Assembly (NCBI GenBank): GCA_964431685.1
Contig: CAYSLA010000012.1
Coordinates: 1-38,754, forward strand
Reading direction: 5' to 3'
Length of the DNA stretch: 38,754 nucleotides
Source of the DNA: CAYSLA01 sp964431685
Lineage (GTDB): Bacteria > Armatimonadota > UBA5829
Part shown: positions 30,014 through 37,098 of the stretch, in pieces
How positions within the stretch are numbered: the stretch's first letter is position 1
Layout: each line of letters opens with the position of its first letter
Notes under the pieces: model-generated
Database searches by the model: none
Told to the model about the DNA's origin: nothing
What the model saw: only the letters and a program-made list of their open reading frames with translations
Translations under genes and position numbers: made by a program

Positions 30014-30973
30014 TCACGACAGCCCCCGCTTCATTCGAGCGATGCGCGTGTCTACCTCTCGTCCGGTCGGCACAGTGAGCGGAGTATACAACTCGGGGCG
30101 CCTGGTGTTCGACCATTGCTGCCCACTGGAGTCGGGCACCAGGTCTAAGTCCAGATCGGCAACCACCATCGCATCATCGGCTTTCCAGGTCTCGGCAAGG
30201 ATGCGTCCATACGGGTCCAGAATCATGGCGTTGCCCGTGCGCACCTCATCATCATCAACCCCGACTCCGTTGCTGAACACGTAGAAGACGCCATTATCGT
30301 GTGCACGGGACGGAAACCATCTCATCAACCAGCCACGGCCTTTTTCACCGCGAAACTCAGCCTCAATCGCTTCGGGATTGGTGAACCGTTCATCCCAGAG
30401 CTTTCTTTCGACCAGCCCCATGATGTTCGGGTTCTTCAGCTTGCATCCACCCGTCTGGTGAGGGGCCAGGATCACCTGGGCACCCATCAGCGCCGTGATC
30501 CGCACGTTCTCGATGATGTTATTGTCGTAGCAGGTTAGAACGCCGACCCGAACTCCGTGGGGCGTATCGAACACGGTGAACTCATCGCCCGAGAAGACGC
30601 ATTCGTGCTCGAACGCATGGATTTTGCGGTGCACCCGGTATGTTCCGTCGGGCATGGCTACGATGTACGAGTTGTGCAGCCTGTCGCCGTCGCGCTCGAT
30701 AAGTCCTGCGCCGATTGTCATGCCGTATCGGCCGGAGAGCTCCATCAATCGCGCATGGGATTCGCCAGGAATCTGTTCAGAAAGCGAGAATATTTCATCC
30801 ACAGAAAGGTTTCGCAGGAACCAGTAACCGACTATGCAGCATTCCGGAAATGCGATGATCTGCACTCCCTGTCCGGCGGCTTCGCTCGCAAATCTCTCTA
30901 TCTTGCGAAAGTTGGCGTCCTTATCCCTGGGTGTATGCTCAAACTGCACGCCTGCGACACGAATTGTGTTCAT
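30014..30973 (-). CDS. nitrilase-superfamily carbon-nitrogen hydrolase
   Basis: The enzyme family cleaves amides or nitriles with a Glu-Lys-Cys triad. Counting from the chosen ATG, the 319-residue protein has 'IIAFPECC' (Glu44), 'YRVHRKIHAFEHE' (Lys117) and 'GVLTCYDNNI' (Cys148), all in the normal positions. 'FSGDEFTVFDTPHGVRVG' before the Cys is typical of the N-carbamoylputrescine amidase/aliphatic amidase branch. The ATG at 30973 has GGAGG eight bases upstream. A promoter-like TATAAT lies ~45 bases upstream. The preferred substrate is not deducible; the creatininase gene at 458 is a distant amide-hydrolase relative in role only. Confidence 0.92.
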   Translation of the reverse strand: MNTIRVAGVQFEHTPRDKDANFRKIERFASEAAGQGVQIIAFPECCIVGYWFLRNLSVDEIFSLSEQIPGESHARLMELSGRYGMTIGAGLIERDGDRLHNSYIVAMPDGTYRVHRKIHAFEHECVFSGDEFTVFDTPHGVRVGVLTCYDNNIIENVRITALMGAQVILAPHQTGGCKLKNPNIMGLVERKLWDERFTNPEAIEAEFRGEKGRGWLMRWFPSRAHDNGVFYVFSNGVGVDDDEVRTGNAMILDPYGRILAETWKADDAMVVADLDLDLVPDSSGQQWSNTRRPELYTPLTVPTGREVDTRIARMKRGLS

Positions 30974-31016
30974 CGTAGTATCCTCCGAGTCCATTCTTGC
31001 TGCGTTCCCGCCGTCA

Positions 31017-31046
31017 ATTATAGCCACCCGATGGGCTGGGGCGCAA
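31017..31046 (-). promoter_or_regulatory. promoter of the nitrilase-family gene
   Basis: On the minus strand TTGCGC (31046-31041), an 18-base spacer and perfect TATAAT (31022-31017), with a ~40-base leader containing GGAGG. Confidence 0.58.
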
Positions 31047-31165
31047 AACGCGGATTCGCTCGGGACGATTCCTCTGCAGGTGTTGCATTCAGCCTTGGGC
31101 CTGTGTTACCGTTGTAGGAGAGTGATCAACGGGGGCTGCTCTCGCGGTGAGAGGTATATAGGCTG

Positions 31166-32194
31166 ATGTCTTCGATTTCAACTGCGCTGTCGTACAAACC
31201 GGATTGGCCTGAAGCTCAAGCTCGGTGGACTGCGTTCTGGGAACGGGACGCGGTCGACAGGCCCTGCCTCGATATCAAGGCCTCGCTGCCGACAGACCTG
31301 CCGGAAGTCATAGCTCCGGAGGAACCGGCAGAGGCGCGTTGGATGGATGCGGAGTACATAGCGCAGGCTTGGATCCGCTACTTCGAGACAACGTGGTTTG
31401 GTGCGGAATCAGTTCCTGCCGGTCCGCACCTTATGGCCGGCACAACCACCGGATGCGGCGACTACCTTCATTTTGAGACTGGAGGCATCGGCATTCGGCA
31501 GTCCATGTCCAGCATCCACGAGCCGGTCAACTGGCACCCCGGCCCTGATGATCCGTGGAGACCAAAGGTAGAAGAAATCCTGAACAGGCTGCTGGACATT
31601 GCGGAGGGGAAGTTTCTTGTTGGCAACCTGGGCCAGTATCCTGTGACCGATCTGCTGACCATGCTCAGGGGAAACACCGAGTTCATGTTCGACCTCATGG
31701 ATGACTGCGACACGTGCGTCAAGAGGCTTGAAGAAACACTGCCCGCCTGGTTGGAAAATGACGACTACATGCGAGGTATCGTAGAGGCTCGCCAGGGCGA
31801 GTTCGTTTCCGGCTGGCCGGGACTGTGGTGCCGTGATTACGTCAGGTTAACCCAATCGGATATGTCCGCGATGATATCGGAGGATTTGTTCCAGAGGTTC
31901 GTGATGAAAGAGTTGGACGCGCTGGGCGACCTCCACGGCCGTTTGTGGTATCATACTTGCGGGTGCAAGCGCCACATTAATACGATCCTGAGCCGCCCAT
32001 ACATGTGGGCAATCCAGTATTCCCCCGGCCCACGAGAACAGGATAACGGCCCCGAGCACATAGATTTCTATCGCCAAGTGCAAGCCGCTGGCCGCTGCCT
32101 GGACATCGGAGCGCCTTTTGCGGATATGGAGTATCTGATTCGAAACCTCAGGCCCGAAGGATTGTTGATAAGGACCTGGGCCCCCAGCCGCTAG
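31166..32194 (+). CDS. uroporphyrinogen-decarboxylase-fold protein, possibly truncated
   Basis: The 342-residue protein belongs by pattern to the URO-D/corrinoid methyltransferase superfamily: 'RWTAFWERDAVDRPCLDIKA' at the N-terminus, a TIM-barrel middle ('LLDIAEGKFLVGNLGQYP'), and 'LWYHTCGCKRHINTIL' (about 262-277) where the His and Cys pair resembles the metal site of MtaA-type enzymes. It ends in 'GLLIRTWAPSR' at a TAG. The same frame continues for 19 codons, reading 'AGEDLLNNATKWFG...', which looks like the normal C-terminal helix of the family ('AEDLLxNAxKW'). A nonsense change, an amber readthrough or a sequencing error is therefore possible. GAGAGGT precedes the ATG at an unusual distance. 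The substrate is unknown; a methyl or one-carbon role is one option. Confidence 0.82.
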   Translation: MSSISTALSYKPDWPEAQARWTAFWERDAVDRPCLDIKASLPTDLPEVIAPEEPAEARWMDAEYIAQAWIRYFETTWFGAESVPAGPHLMAGTTTGCGDYLHFETGGIGIRQSMSSIHEPVNWHPGPDDPWRPKVEEILNRLLDIAEGKFLVGNLGQYPVTDLLTMLRGNTEFMFDLMDDCDTCVKRLEETLPAWLENDDYMRGIVEARQGEFVSGWPGLWCRDYVRLTQSDMSAMISEDLFQRFVMKELDALGDLHGRLWYHTCGCKRHINTILSRPYMWAIQYSPGPREQDNGPEHIDFYRQVQAAGRCLDIGAPFADMEYLIRNLRPEGLLIRTWAPSR

Positions 32195-32266
32195 GCGGGC
32201 GAGGACCTGCTGAACAACGCGACGAAATGGTTTGGCAGCCACGTTGCCGGATAGAGGATTCTTTGT

Positions 32267-32413
32267 ATGGAAGGAAGTGACGTATGCAGTAGTTGGTATG
32301 GTGGCAGAGGCAGAGAGTTTGCCAGCTTGATCGCAGGGTTGCAGCAGAAAGATCGCGAAGAGAGAAGGAAGAGTACGCAGTTGTTCTCAAACGTTGTTGA
32401 GATCGCTGGGTAG
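32267..32413 (+). CDS. possible 48-residue protein
   Basis: The ATG follows AGAGGA with an eight-base spacer and opens a 48-codon frame that fills the gap between the URO-D-like gene and the TolB-like gene. The peptide is charged and helical in its second half ('LIAGLQQKDREERRKS'). I recognise no family. It is in the same frame as the URO-D gene, separated from it by two TAG codons, so it could instead be the tail of a decayed longer reading frame. Confidence 0.38.
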   Translation: MEGSDVCSSWYGGRGREFASLIAGLQQKDREERRKSTQLFSNVVEIAG

Positions 32414-32447
32414 CAGCGGGAAGGGTTTTCTCGCGGGAGGTAATGGC

Positions 32448-33488
32448 ATGTTGGCGAAACACAGAGCGTACGCAATTGGCATAGTGCTCATACTCTTAAC
32501 TTCTGTTGGTGTGGCTGTCTACACGTCAAGAATGACAGGCGTGACGACCATCGCAAAGACCCGCATCTATCCAGAGGTCTTGATGTCTGATGGGGCAATT
32601 GTGGGTTGGAATGTGCATCAAAGCCCAGAGGCTACACTGTATATCTTCCGCGGCAATGAAACATTCTCTTTGGGATCATATCGTACGCCGGGGCTGCCCA
32701 ACAGCGCGATAAGCGCAGATCACTTTGCCTCAACCACTATGGGACCCAGAGGAAAACGTGACGTCGCCACGTGTTTGTTCGATATCAGGCGACACAAGAC
32801 GAAGCTTCTGATGAGTGATGCAATTCTCACTAAGGCAACTTGGCCGGTCTCTCACGACAACTCCAAGATATTGCTGCGTCCGCGTCCAGGAATGGGCGGG
32901 GCATCGCTCATCTCGGTGGAGATCAGCTCAGGTCGGTCTGAAGTTCTGCTGGGGCACGGGTGGAGCGTACATGATGTTGTCTGGTCACCAGATGGCAAGT
33001 CAATAACATATGCGGGCATTGAGAACAGGACAAGGCGCATGGTGGCCATCTACCGCTTGTCACTGCTCGACAAGACTCCGGTCGTCATCTGGCAACGAAA
33101 GAACGGCGCGGCAGCGGAACTGAGGTGTTCTCCGGACGGTGATCATATTGCCTATGCGGAAAACGGGTACGTAATGTGCGAGTCGCTGGCCAGTGGAAAA
33201 AAGCAGAAGATCACTACTTGTGCCCGGCATACGTCGGCTGGAAAGGAGTATGTAGAATATCCAGACTTGATCTGGTCTAAGAATGGGAAGCGACTAGCCG
33301 TACTTTTTCCAGCAGATCATCCCAGAGTCGTGATGGTCACGGCCGGCTCGGGGCATATCAAACGTATCAGACTTCCAAGGACAAAAGGCACGATCTTTCC
33401 CTTGGGCTGGCTGAACAACGATCAGGCATTCGTGGTGAAAGTCGGTGATGTGAAACCGGGGTTACACGAAGTCTGGAAAGTGAACTGA
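32448..33488 (+). CDS. membrane-anchored TolB/WD40-like beta-propeller
   Basis: The 346-residue protein has one N-terminal transmembrane helix ('YAIGIVLILLTSVGVAVYTS', about 8-27) and then a propeller outside the membrane. Blade starts show the TolB signature: 'VVWSPDGKSITYAG', 'LRCSPDGDHIAYAENG' and 'LIWSKNGKRLAVLFP', each with the SPDG-type turn. Such proteins bind partners through the propeller face. The ATG at 32448 follows GGGAGG with an eight-base spacer, so the longer frame from 32394 is not used. It lies 254 bases after the URO-D-like stop and before a repeat. No Tol-Pal neighbour is present, so it is not TolB itself. The function is unknown. Confidence 0.8.
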   Translation: MLAKHRAYAIGIVLILLTSVGVAVYTSRMTGVTTIAKTRIYPEVLMSDGAIVGWNVHQSPEATLYIFRGNETFSLGSYRTPGLPNSAISADHFASTTMGPRGKRDVATCLFDIRRHKTKLLMSDAILTKATWPVSHDNSKILLRPRPGMGGASLISVEISSGRSEVLLGHGWSVHDVVWSPDGKSITYAGIENRTRRMVAIYRLSLLDKTPVVIWQRKNGAAAELRCSPDGDHIAYAENGYVMCESLASGKKQKITTCARHTSAGKEYVEYPDLIWSKNGKRLAVLFPADHPRVVMVTAGSGHIKRIRLPRTKGTIFPLGWLNNDQAFVVKVGDVKPGLHEVWKVN

Positions 33489-33509
33489 TCTTCGTTAGTC
33501 TTTGCAGTT

Positions 33510-33568
33510 GTTTCGGGATTTTGGCCTCAACAGATCTGACAGCATAGAGCAATCCGAAATCCCGAAAC
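33510..33568. repeat. dispersed palindrome family A, copy 4
   Basis: Arms GTTTCGGGATTT (33510-33521) and AAATCCCGAAAC (33557-33568) are identical to those of copy 2, 30 kb away, but the 35-base inner part is unrelated. The rest of the gap 33489-33702 holds another imperfect inverted repeat (GGAAGTCCCC/GGGGAGTTCC, about 33617-33643) and no gene. Confidence 0.82.
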
Positions 33569-33702
33569 ATCGCGCGTCTCTCTCGTGACGCCGGGATTCC
33601 TCACTGCGTTTCCTAAGGAAGTCCCCTGATTTTGGGGAGTTCCTACCCAGAACAACCGAGCTATCCGCGCGGTCTGGTGCTCGGAATGACAACGTGCGGG
33701 GC

Positions 33703-34914
33703 TCATGGCCCAACGCTGTAGAGCATGAACGACTGCCCGCCCTCGGTGACCTTGTATTGCAGCGGTTTCTTCTTCGCGAAGGGGTCGGCCGGGAGTTTCT
33801 TCAGATACTTCGGTCGCAGCTCGGTAAGCGACTTCGGATAGCTGCGGTGATCGAGCTTGAAGCGCGTGAGTGCGATCTCTGTCTGCAATTTCGCGAGCTT
33901 TTCCTCGGCTTGGGCGTGGTGTACAGAGAGCCGGACTACTACCTCAGACCAGTCTGTCACGTGACCGTAGATGTTTCCGGGCAGGGGGACGGAGCATTTT
34001 CCGGTATAGCCAGCAGACTGTTCCGCGGCGACGGCCTTCCAGTATGCCAGCTCCTCACGGACCACAGCGGACTTGTCTTCAAATGCCAGACGCGAACCGA
34101 TCCAGAAAGATCCTATCGCTGACTTCCCCCCATAGGACGATCCCGCGTCCCTCCACTTAGCAGGGTTCACCAGCGTCCATCGGTACTCTGAGTCACAAAA
34201 TGTGCGAGACCGAGAGGCCGCGGACATGTATCCTTCTTCAGTCAGTACATCGCCAATGCTCGTGCGCTTGGCGGCGATAGCCTCAAGTCTGCGCGCAGCC
34301 CGCGCAAGCTCCGCGCCGTCCAGCTTGTCGACAACTCCGCTTTCCGTGATGTTTCGACGGCCAATCGCCTCCACCGCCGTTCCAGCAAGGTCGGCCACAA
34401 TCGGCCCGCCTTTGGGCAGAGTGACGCCCAGGTCGAGCACGTCCAGGAACGAATCCATCGCATCTCCCGGCCGCCCGAGTGCGTTCTCATAGAGCGCCTT
34501 GCTCGTCGATATCCGCGCAAGCTCTCGCACTTGGGCGTAGATCGGAATACACAGGGAGTAAGCATCGCGCTCAGGAGGATGCATATACGGCTGTCCGAGG
34601 CTCTTCTTCAACTCCGTGATCGCTGCCGAGCAATGACTAATAAACGAGGGGTAGTCTGCACGGTAGTCCGCAACCGTCCAGTCCTGTACTTTCTTGTCCG
34701 ATCGGCAGAGCGGCCCACAGTACGGTGGTCCTGGGCTCATCGCTGCGGCGCGGGCAAACCCGTCCCAGGCGTTTGGGCTCGGCACTTTGTGCGTCGGAAC
34801 GCTGATGTGCGGCGGGCGGTTGTTGTACAGAAGTACCGCCACCGGCACCGCCACGATGACCACGACGATCAGCAGAGCTGTGGTCAGATGGTTTGAACCT
34901 GGTTTCTCGGTCAT
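33703..34914 (-). CDS. membrane-anchored protein with GspG-like C-terminus
   Basis: The 403-residue protein has an N-terminal membrane helix ('TALLIVVVIVAVPVAVLLY', about 12-30). A helical middle contains 'YENALGRPGDAMDSFLDVLDLG', a TPR-like hairpin. Its last ~60 residues, 'LTRFKLDHRSYPKSLTELRPKYLKKLPADPF', closely follow the core of type II secretion pseudopilins (the 'hG.YP..L..L...lp.DPw' pattern), with the membrane helix at the wrong end for a pseudopilin. A hypothetical family of this layout occurs in several environmental phyla. GGGAG nine bases upstream of the ATG and a TATAAT at 34941-34936 (minus) support expression. It is convergent with the TolB-like gene; its function is unknown. 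Confidence 0.72.
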   Translation of the reverse strand: MTEKPGSNHLTTALLIVVVIVAVPVAVLLYNNRPPHISVPTHKVPSPNAWDGFARAAAMSPGPPYCGPLCRSDKKVQDWTVADYRADYPSFISHCSAAITELKKSLGQPYMHPPERDAYSLCIPIYAQVRELARISTSKALYENALGRPGDAMDSFLDVLDLGVTLPKGGPIVADLAGTAVEAIGRRNITESGVVDKLDGAELARAARRLEAIAAKRTSIGDVLTEEGYMSAASRSRTFCDSEYRWTLVNPAKWRDAGSSYGGKSAIGSFWIGSRLAFEDKSAVVREELAYWKAVAAEQSAGYTGKCSVPLPGNIYGHVTDWSEVVVRLSVHHAQAEEKLAKLQTEIALTRFKLDHRSYPKSLTELRPKYLKKLPADPFAKKKPLQYKVTEGGQSFMLYSVGP

Positions 34915-35049
34915 AGTACGTTCTCCCTACGGCTTATTATACCACGTCGCTCCGAGACGCAGGAAACATCGCCGCCGGCGTGGAACACAATCCCGGGCAG
35001 TCTGAGACGTTCATCAAGCGTCGTTCTCGCAACTCCCCAAGGAGCAAGT

Positions 35050-36003
35050 ATGGATTGGAGCCCGTCGCCGCTTACCTGGTCATATTCCAACAAAACTCAT
35101 TTCGACGACTGCCGCAGGCACTACTTCTACCACCGCTTCTGGGGACAGGACCCAAAGACCAGGTGGCGGATATATGAGATGCGCAACATCTCGACCCTGG
35201 CTATGATGCGCGGTCGAGTAACGCACAAGGTAATCGCCGATGCGCTCCTGGACCTCAAGAATGGTGTGCGTACATCCCCAGAGACCGCCAGAAAGAACAC
35301 GCTTGCCCTCCTCCGCGAGTACTATCTCGAGAGTGCAAAGCATCTGTGGCATATAGACAACCGCCCGCCGGGCAGAAAGCCATCCGACATCACCAATCTG
35401 CTTGAGCACTACTACAGTCTGCCCAACACCGAAGATCGGGCGAGAAAGGCTCAGCAGGTGGCGAACGAGTGCGTGAACAACCTGCTCGGCTCCGACTACT
35501 GGCGTGAGATTGAGGAGTCCGACCCCGCGGGCTGGAAGACAATAGAGGAACCGAACTTCCCATCGTTTGAGGTGGACGACATCAAGGTCTACGCAACTGT
35601 AGACTTCGCTCGCGAATCCCCGGCCCGCATTGTCACCGACTGGAAAACCGGCTCCCCGGGCGAACGCGACCGCCAGCAGATTACGCTCTATGCGCTCTAT
35701 GCCCAGTCGAAATGGGAGTGGGATCCGGCCCAGACCAGGCTGGACCTGGTCTACATCCACCCGGAGTTCAACTTGGTGTCTTTCACTCCCACTGCGGATG
35801 ATATTGACAAGGCCAGGAACACCGTGCGCGAGAGCTTCGCGCAGATGATGGAAGTGGAGCCCGCCGTTGGCCGTGCGGACATAGCCGATTTTCCGTTGAC
35901 TGACAACACCACCAACTGCCGATGGTGCAGGTTCCAAGGCATCTGTGAGGGTGCGAGGCGGATCATTGACGTTCCGCCGGACGCTTACGAAGATGAAATG
36001 TGA
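35050..36003 (+). CDS. PD-(D/E)XK nuclease with Fe-S cluster (Cas4/RecB-like)
   Basis: The 317-residue protein carries the RecB-type nuclease marks: His59 ('GRVTHK'), Asp185 ('TVDFA'), the 'TDWKTG' box with Asp197 and Lys199, and the QxxxY motif Gln210/Tyr214 ('QQITLYALYA'). Four Cys, one near the N-terminus (Cys21, 'FDDCRRHYFY') and three at the end (Cys290, Cys293, Cys299; CxxCx5C), match the iron-sulphur cluster seen in Cas4, AddB and related exonucleases. This predicts a metal-dependent DNA exonuclease or end-processing enzyme. AGGAG with a six-base spacer fixes the ATG. No cas genes, CRISPR array, helicase or AddA partner is in the window, so it is a solitary member. It is convergent with the ImmA gene, the stops eight bases apart. 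Confidence 0.9.
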   Translation: MDWSPSPLTWSYSNKTHFDDCRRHYFYHRFWGQDPKTRWRIYEMRNISTLAMMRGRVTHKVIADALLDLKNGVRTSPETARKNTLALLREYYLESAKHLWHIDNRPPGRKPSDITNLLEHYYSLPNTEDRARKAQQVANECVNNLLGSDYWREIEESDPAGWKTIEEPNFPSFEVDDIKVYATVDFARESPARIVTDWKTGSPGERDRQQITLYALYAQSKWEWDPAQTRLDLVYIHPEFNLVSFTPTADDIDKARNTVRESFAQMMEVEPAVGRADIADFPLTDNTTNCRWCRFQGICEGARRIIDVPPDAYEDEM

Positions 36004-36011
36004 GCCGGAAC

Positions 36012-36542
36012 TTAGCGTTTGCGGGCTGGCCGGGTCTGCAGGCCGAGCTCTCGCAGTCTTCGCCTCAGCGCCCACGTGGACACCCCGAACCGTTCGGCCA
36101 TGACAGCCACCCGCTTGCCGGGGTTGTGCTCAAGCTCAGCATAGTGGGCGCGCACCAGGTCTTCAGGCATAAGCAGCAGCACGGCAAAGCGGTCGCAAGC
36201 TCGCTCAATGAAGGTCCGTCTGGTGCTGAATGTGTCGAAGAAGAACAGTCTGGATTCTGTGTTCAGGTCGTGGCTGAGCAAGTGATGGCCGATCTCGTGG
36301 GCCAGAGTGAACCGGCGCCTGGCGGGTGGTTTGACGTAAGAGGTGTTCACCGCGATGACTGGAGGCGCCCCAGGAAGACGCAGATAGAGCCCGTCGATCG
36401 ACTCATCGAAGTCCCGTTCGCTAACGACGATTCCCAGCTTGTCGGCGACCCGTGCAAGCTCAACCGGCAGAGACAGCTTCAGGCTCTCCCAGGCTCTGTG
36501 CGCGAAGTATGCAGCCTCTTCCTCAAACCGCCCGCTGGTCAC
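36012..36542 (-). CDS. ImmA/IrrE-type metallopeptidase
   Basis: ImmA/IrrE proteases cut a partner repressor to switch genes on under stress or in mobile elements. The 176-residue protein has the zinc motif 'HEIGHH' (His82, Glu83, His86) after 'KPPARRRFTLA', and 'ERACDRFAVLLLMP' (about 113-126) in the position of the third-ligand helix, where Glu113 is a candidate ligand, although the usual 'EAN' triplet is changed to 'ACD'. The C-terminal 'VAERFGVSTWALRRRLRELGL' is a short helix-turn-helix-like end. The GTG start overlaps the stop of the XRE gene as GTGA, so the two are one coupled unit. The XRE protein is its likely substrate. Confidence 0.9.
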   Translation of the reverse strand: MTSGRFEEEAAYFAHRAWESLKLSLPVELARVADKLGIVVSERDFDESIDGLYLRLPGAPPVIAVNTSYVKPPARRRFTLAHEIGHHLLSHDLNTESRLFFFDTFSTRRTFIERACDRFAVLLLMPEDLVRAHYAELEHNPGKRVAVMAERFGVSTWALRRRLRELGLQTRPARKR

Positions 36543-36904
36543 GTCGAGGACTTGCCCCCGGAGTACTTCTCCGCGGTTTCGCGCACAAAATCCAGTATCT
36601 CTCGTTTCGCTTTCTCCGGCAGCTTGTCCTGACCGCGCAGCACGAAGTCCACGGCTTCGACGGGGTCCGTAGTCCCCGGCTTCAGGGAATACCCGGCGGC
36701 GGAGCGCAGCTCATTCTCGTTGATTTCTCCGAAAGCCGCGGCGATCTTCTCTATCACGTCTTCCGAGGGTATCCGTCCGCTTGCCATGTCTGTCCAGTAG
36801 GCCGCGCTTACACCCGATTCCAACGACGCAGCGCGAAACGTAAGCTTCTTCGACGCCAGAAACGCCCTGATCAGGTTTCCAAATCCTGGTGATACCCTGC
36901 TCAT
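36539..36904 (-). CDS. XRE-family repressor, partner of the ImmA-type protease
   Basis: The 121-residue protein begins with a lambda-repressor-like HTH: 'LIRAFLASKKLTFRAASLESGVSAAYWTDMASGRIPSEDVIEKIAAAFG' (in two parts, about 11-59). The C-terminal part, 'PEKAKREILDFVRETAEKY', is helical and contains a typical protease-accessible region. GGAGGG eight bases before the ATG supports the start. The promoter at 36933-36962 carries a palindrome over its -10, which suggests autorepression. With the coupled protease it forms a two-gene derepression switch of the kind found in integrative elements and stress responses; no integrase or phage gene is nearby. Confidence 0.88.
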   Translation of the reverse strand: MSRVSPGFGNLIRAFLASKKLTFRAASLESGVSAAYWTDMASGRIPSEDVIEKIAAAFGEINENELRSAAGYSLKPGTTDPVEAVDFVLRGQDKLPEKAKREILDFVRETAEKYSGGKSST

Positions 36905-36929
36905 AACCCGAGCCCTCCGTTCACTACTA

Positions 36930-36962
36930 GTTATGATAACACGGAAGGTGGTTGGAGGTCAA
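36930..36962 (-). promoter_or_regulatory. promoter and probable operator of the XRE/ImmA unit
   Basis: On the minus strand TTGACC (36962-36957), an 18-base spacer and TATCAT (36938-36933). The -10 lies inside the perfect palindrome GTTAT-G-ATAAC (36930-36940), a plausible site for the XRE repressor. Confidence 0.65.
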
Positions 36963-36981
36963 GATGATTGTAGGCGGGGGA

Positions 36982-37017
36982 GTGGGAGGAATGGGAAAGA
37001 TGGGAGTAATGGGAAGT
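36982..37017. repeat. degenerate 9-base tandem repeat
   Basis: Four units with period nine share the core TGGGA: GTGGGAGGA, ATGGGAAAG, ATGGGAGTA, ATGGGAAGT. It is noncoding and lies between the XRE promoter and the hairpin at 37033-37063. Confidence 0.6.
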
Positions 37018-37032
37018 GACGCTCCAAAGGGG

Positions 37033-37063
37033 AAGCGGCCCTGAACCAAGTTCAGGGCGGCTT
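37033..37063 (-). terminator. hairpin after the alkaline phosphatase gene
   Basis: A perfect 9-base stem GCCCTGAAC/GTTCAGGGC (37038-37046 with 37050-37058, loop CAA) is extended by AAGC/GCTT past one mismatch. It sits ~40 bases past the phosphatase stop. The CTGAA/TTCAG core resembles part of repeat C. No T tract follows, so its role as terminator is uncertain. Confidence 0.5.
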
Positions 37064-37098
37064 TGAGGGTCAGGCGGTAGCGTGGAGTATGTTGGGGA

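Noticed and set aside
31166..32254. Pyrrolysine-containing methyltransferase
   Set aside because: UAG lies at the extreme C-terminus rather than in the active site, the protein is not MtmB/MtbB/MttB-like, and neighbours use TAG as an ordinary stop.
35080..36075. 331-codon open frame antisense to the Cas4-like nuclease
   Set aside because: The nuclease frame has complete motifs and a ribosome site; the antisense product shows none.
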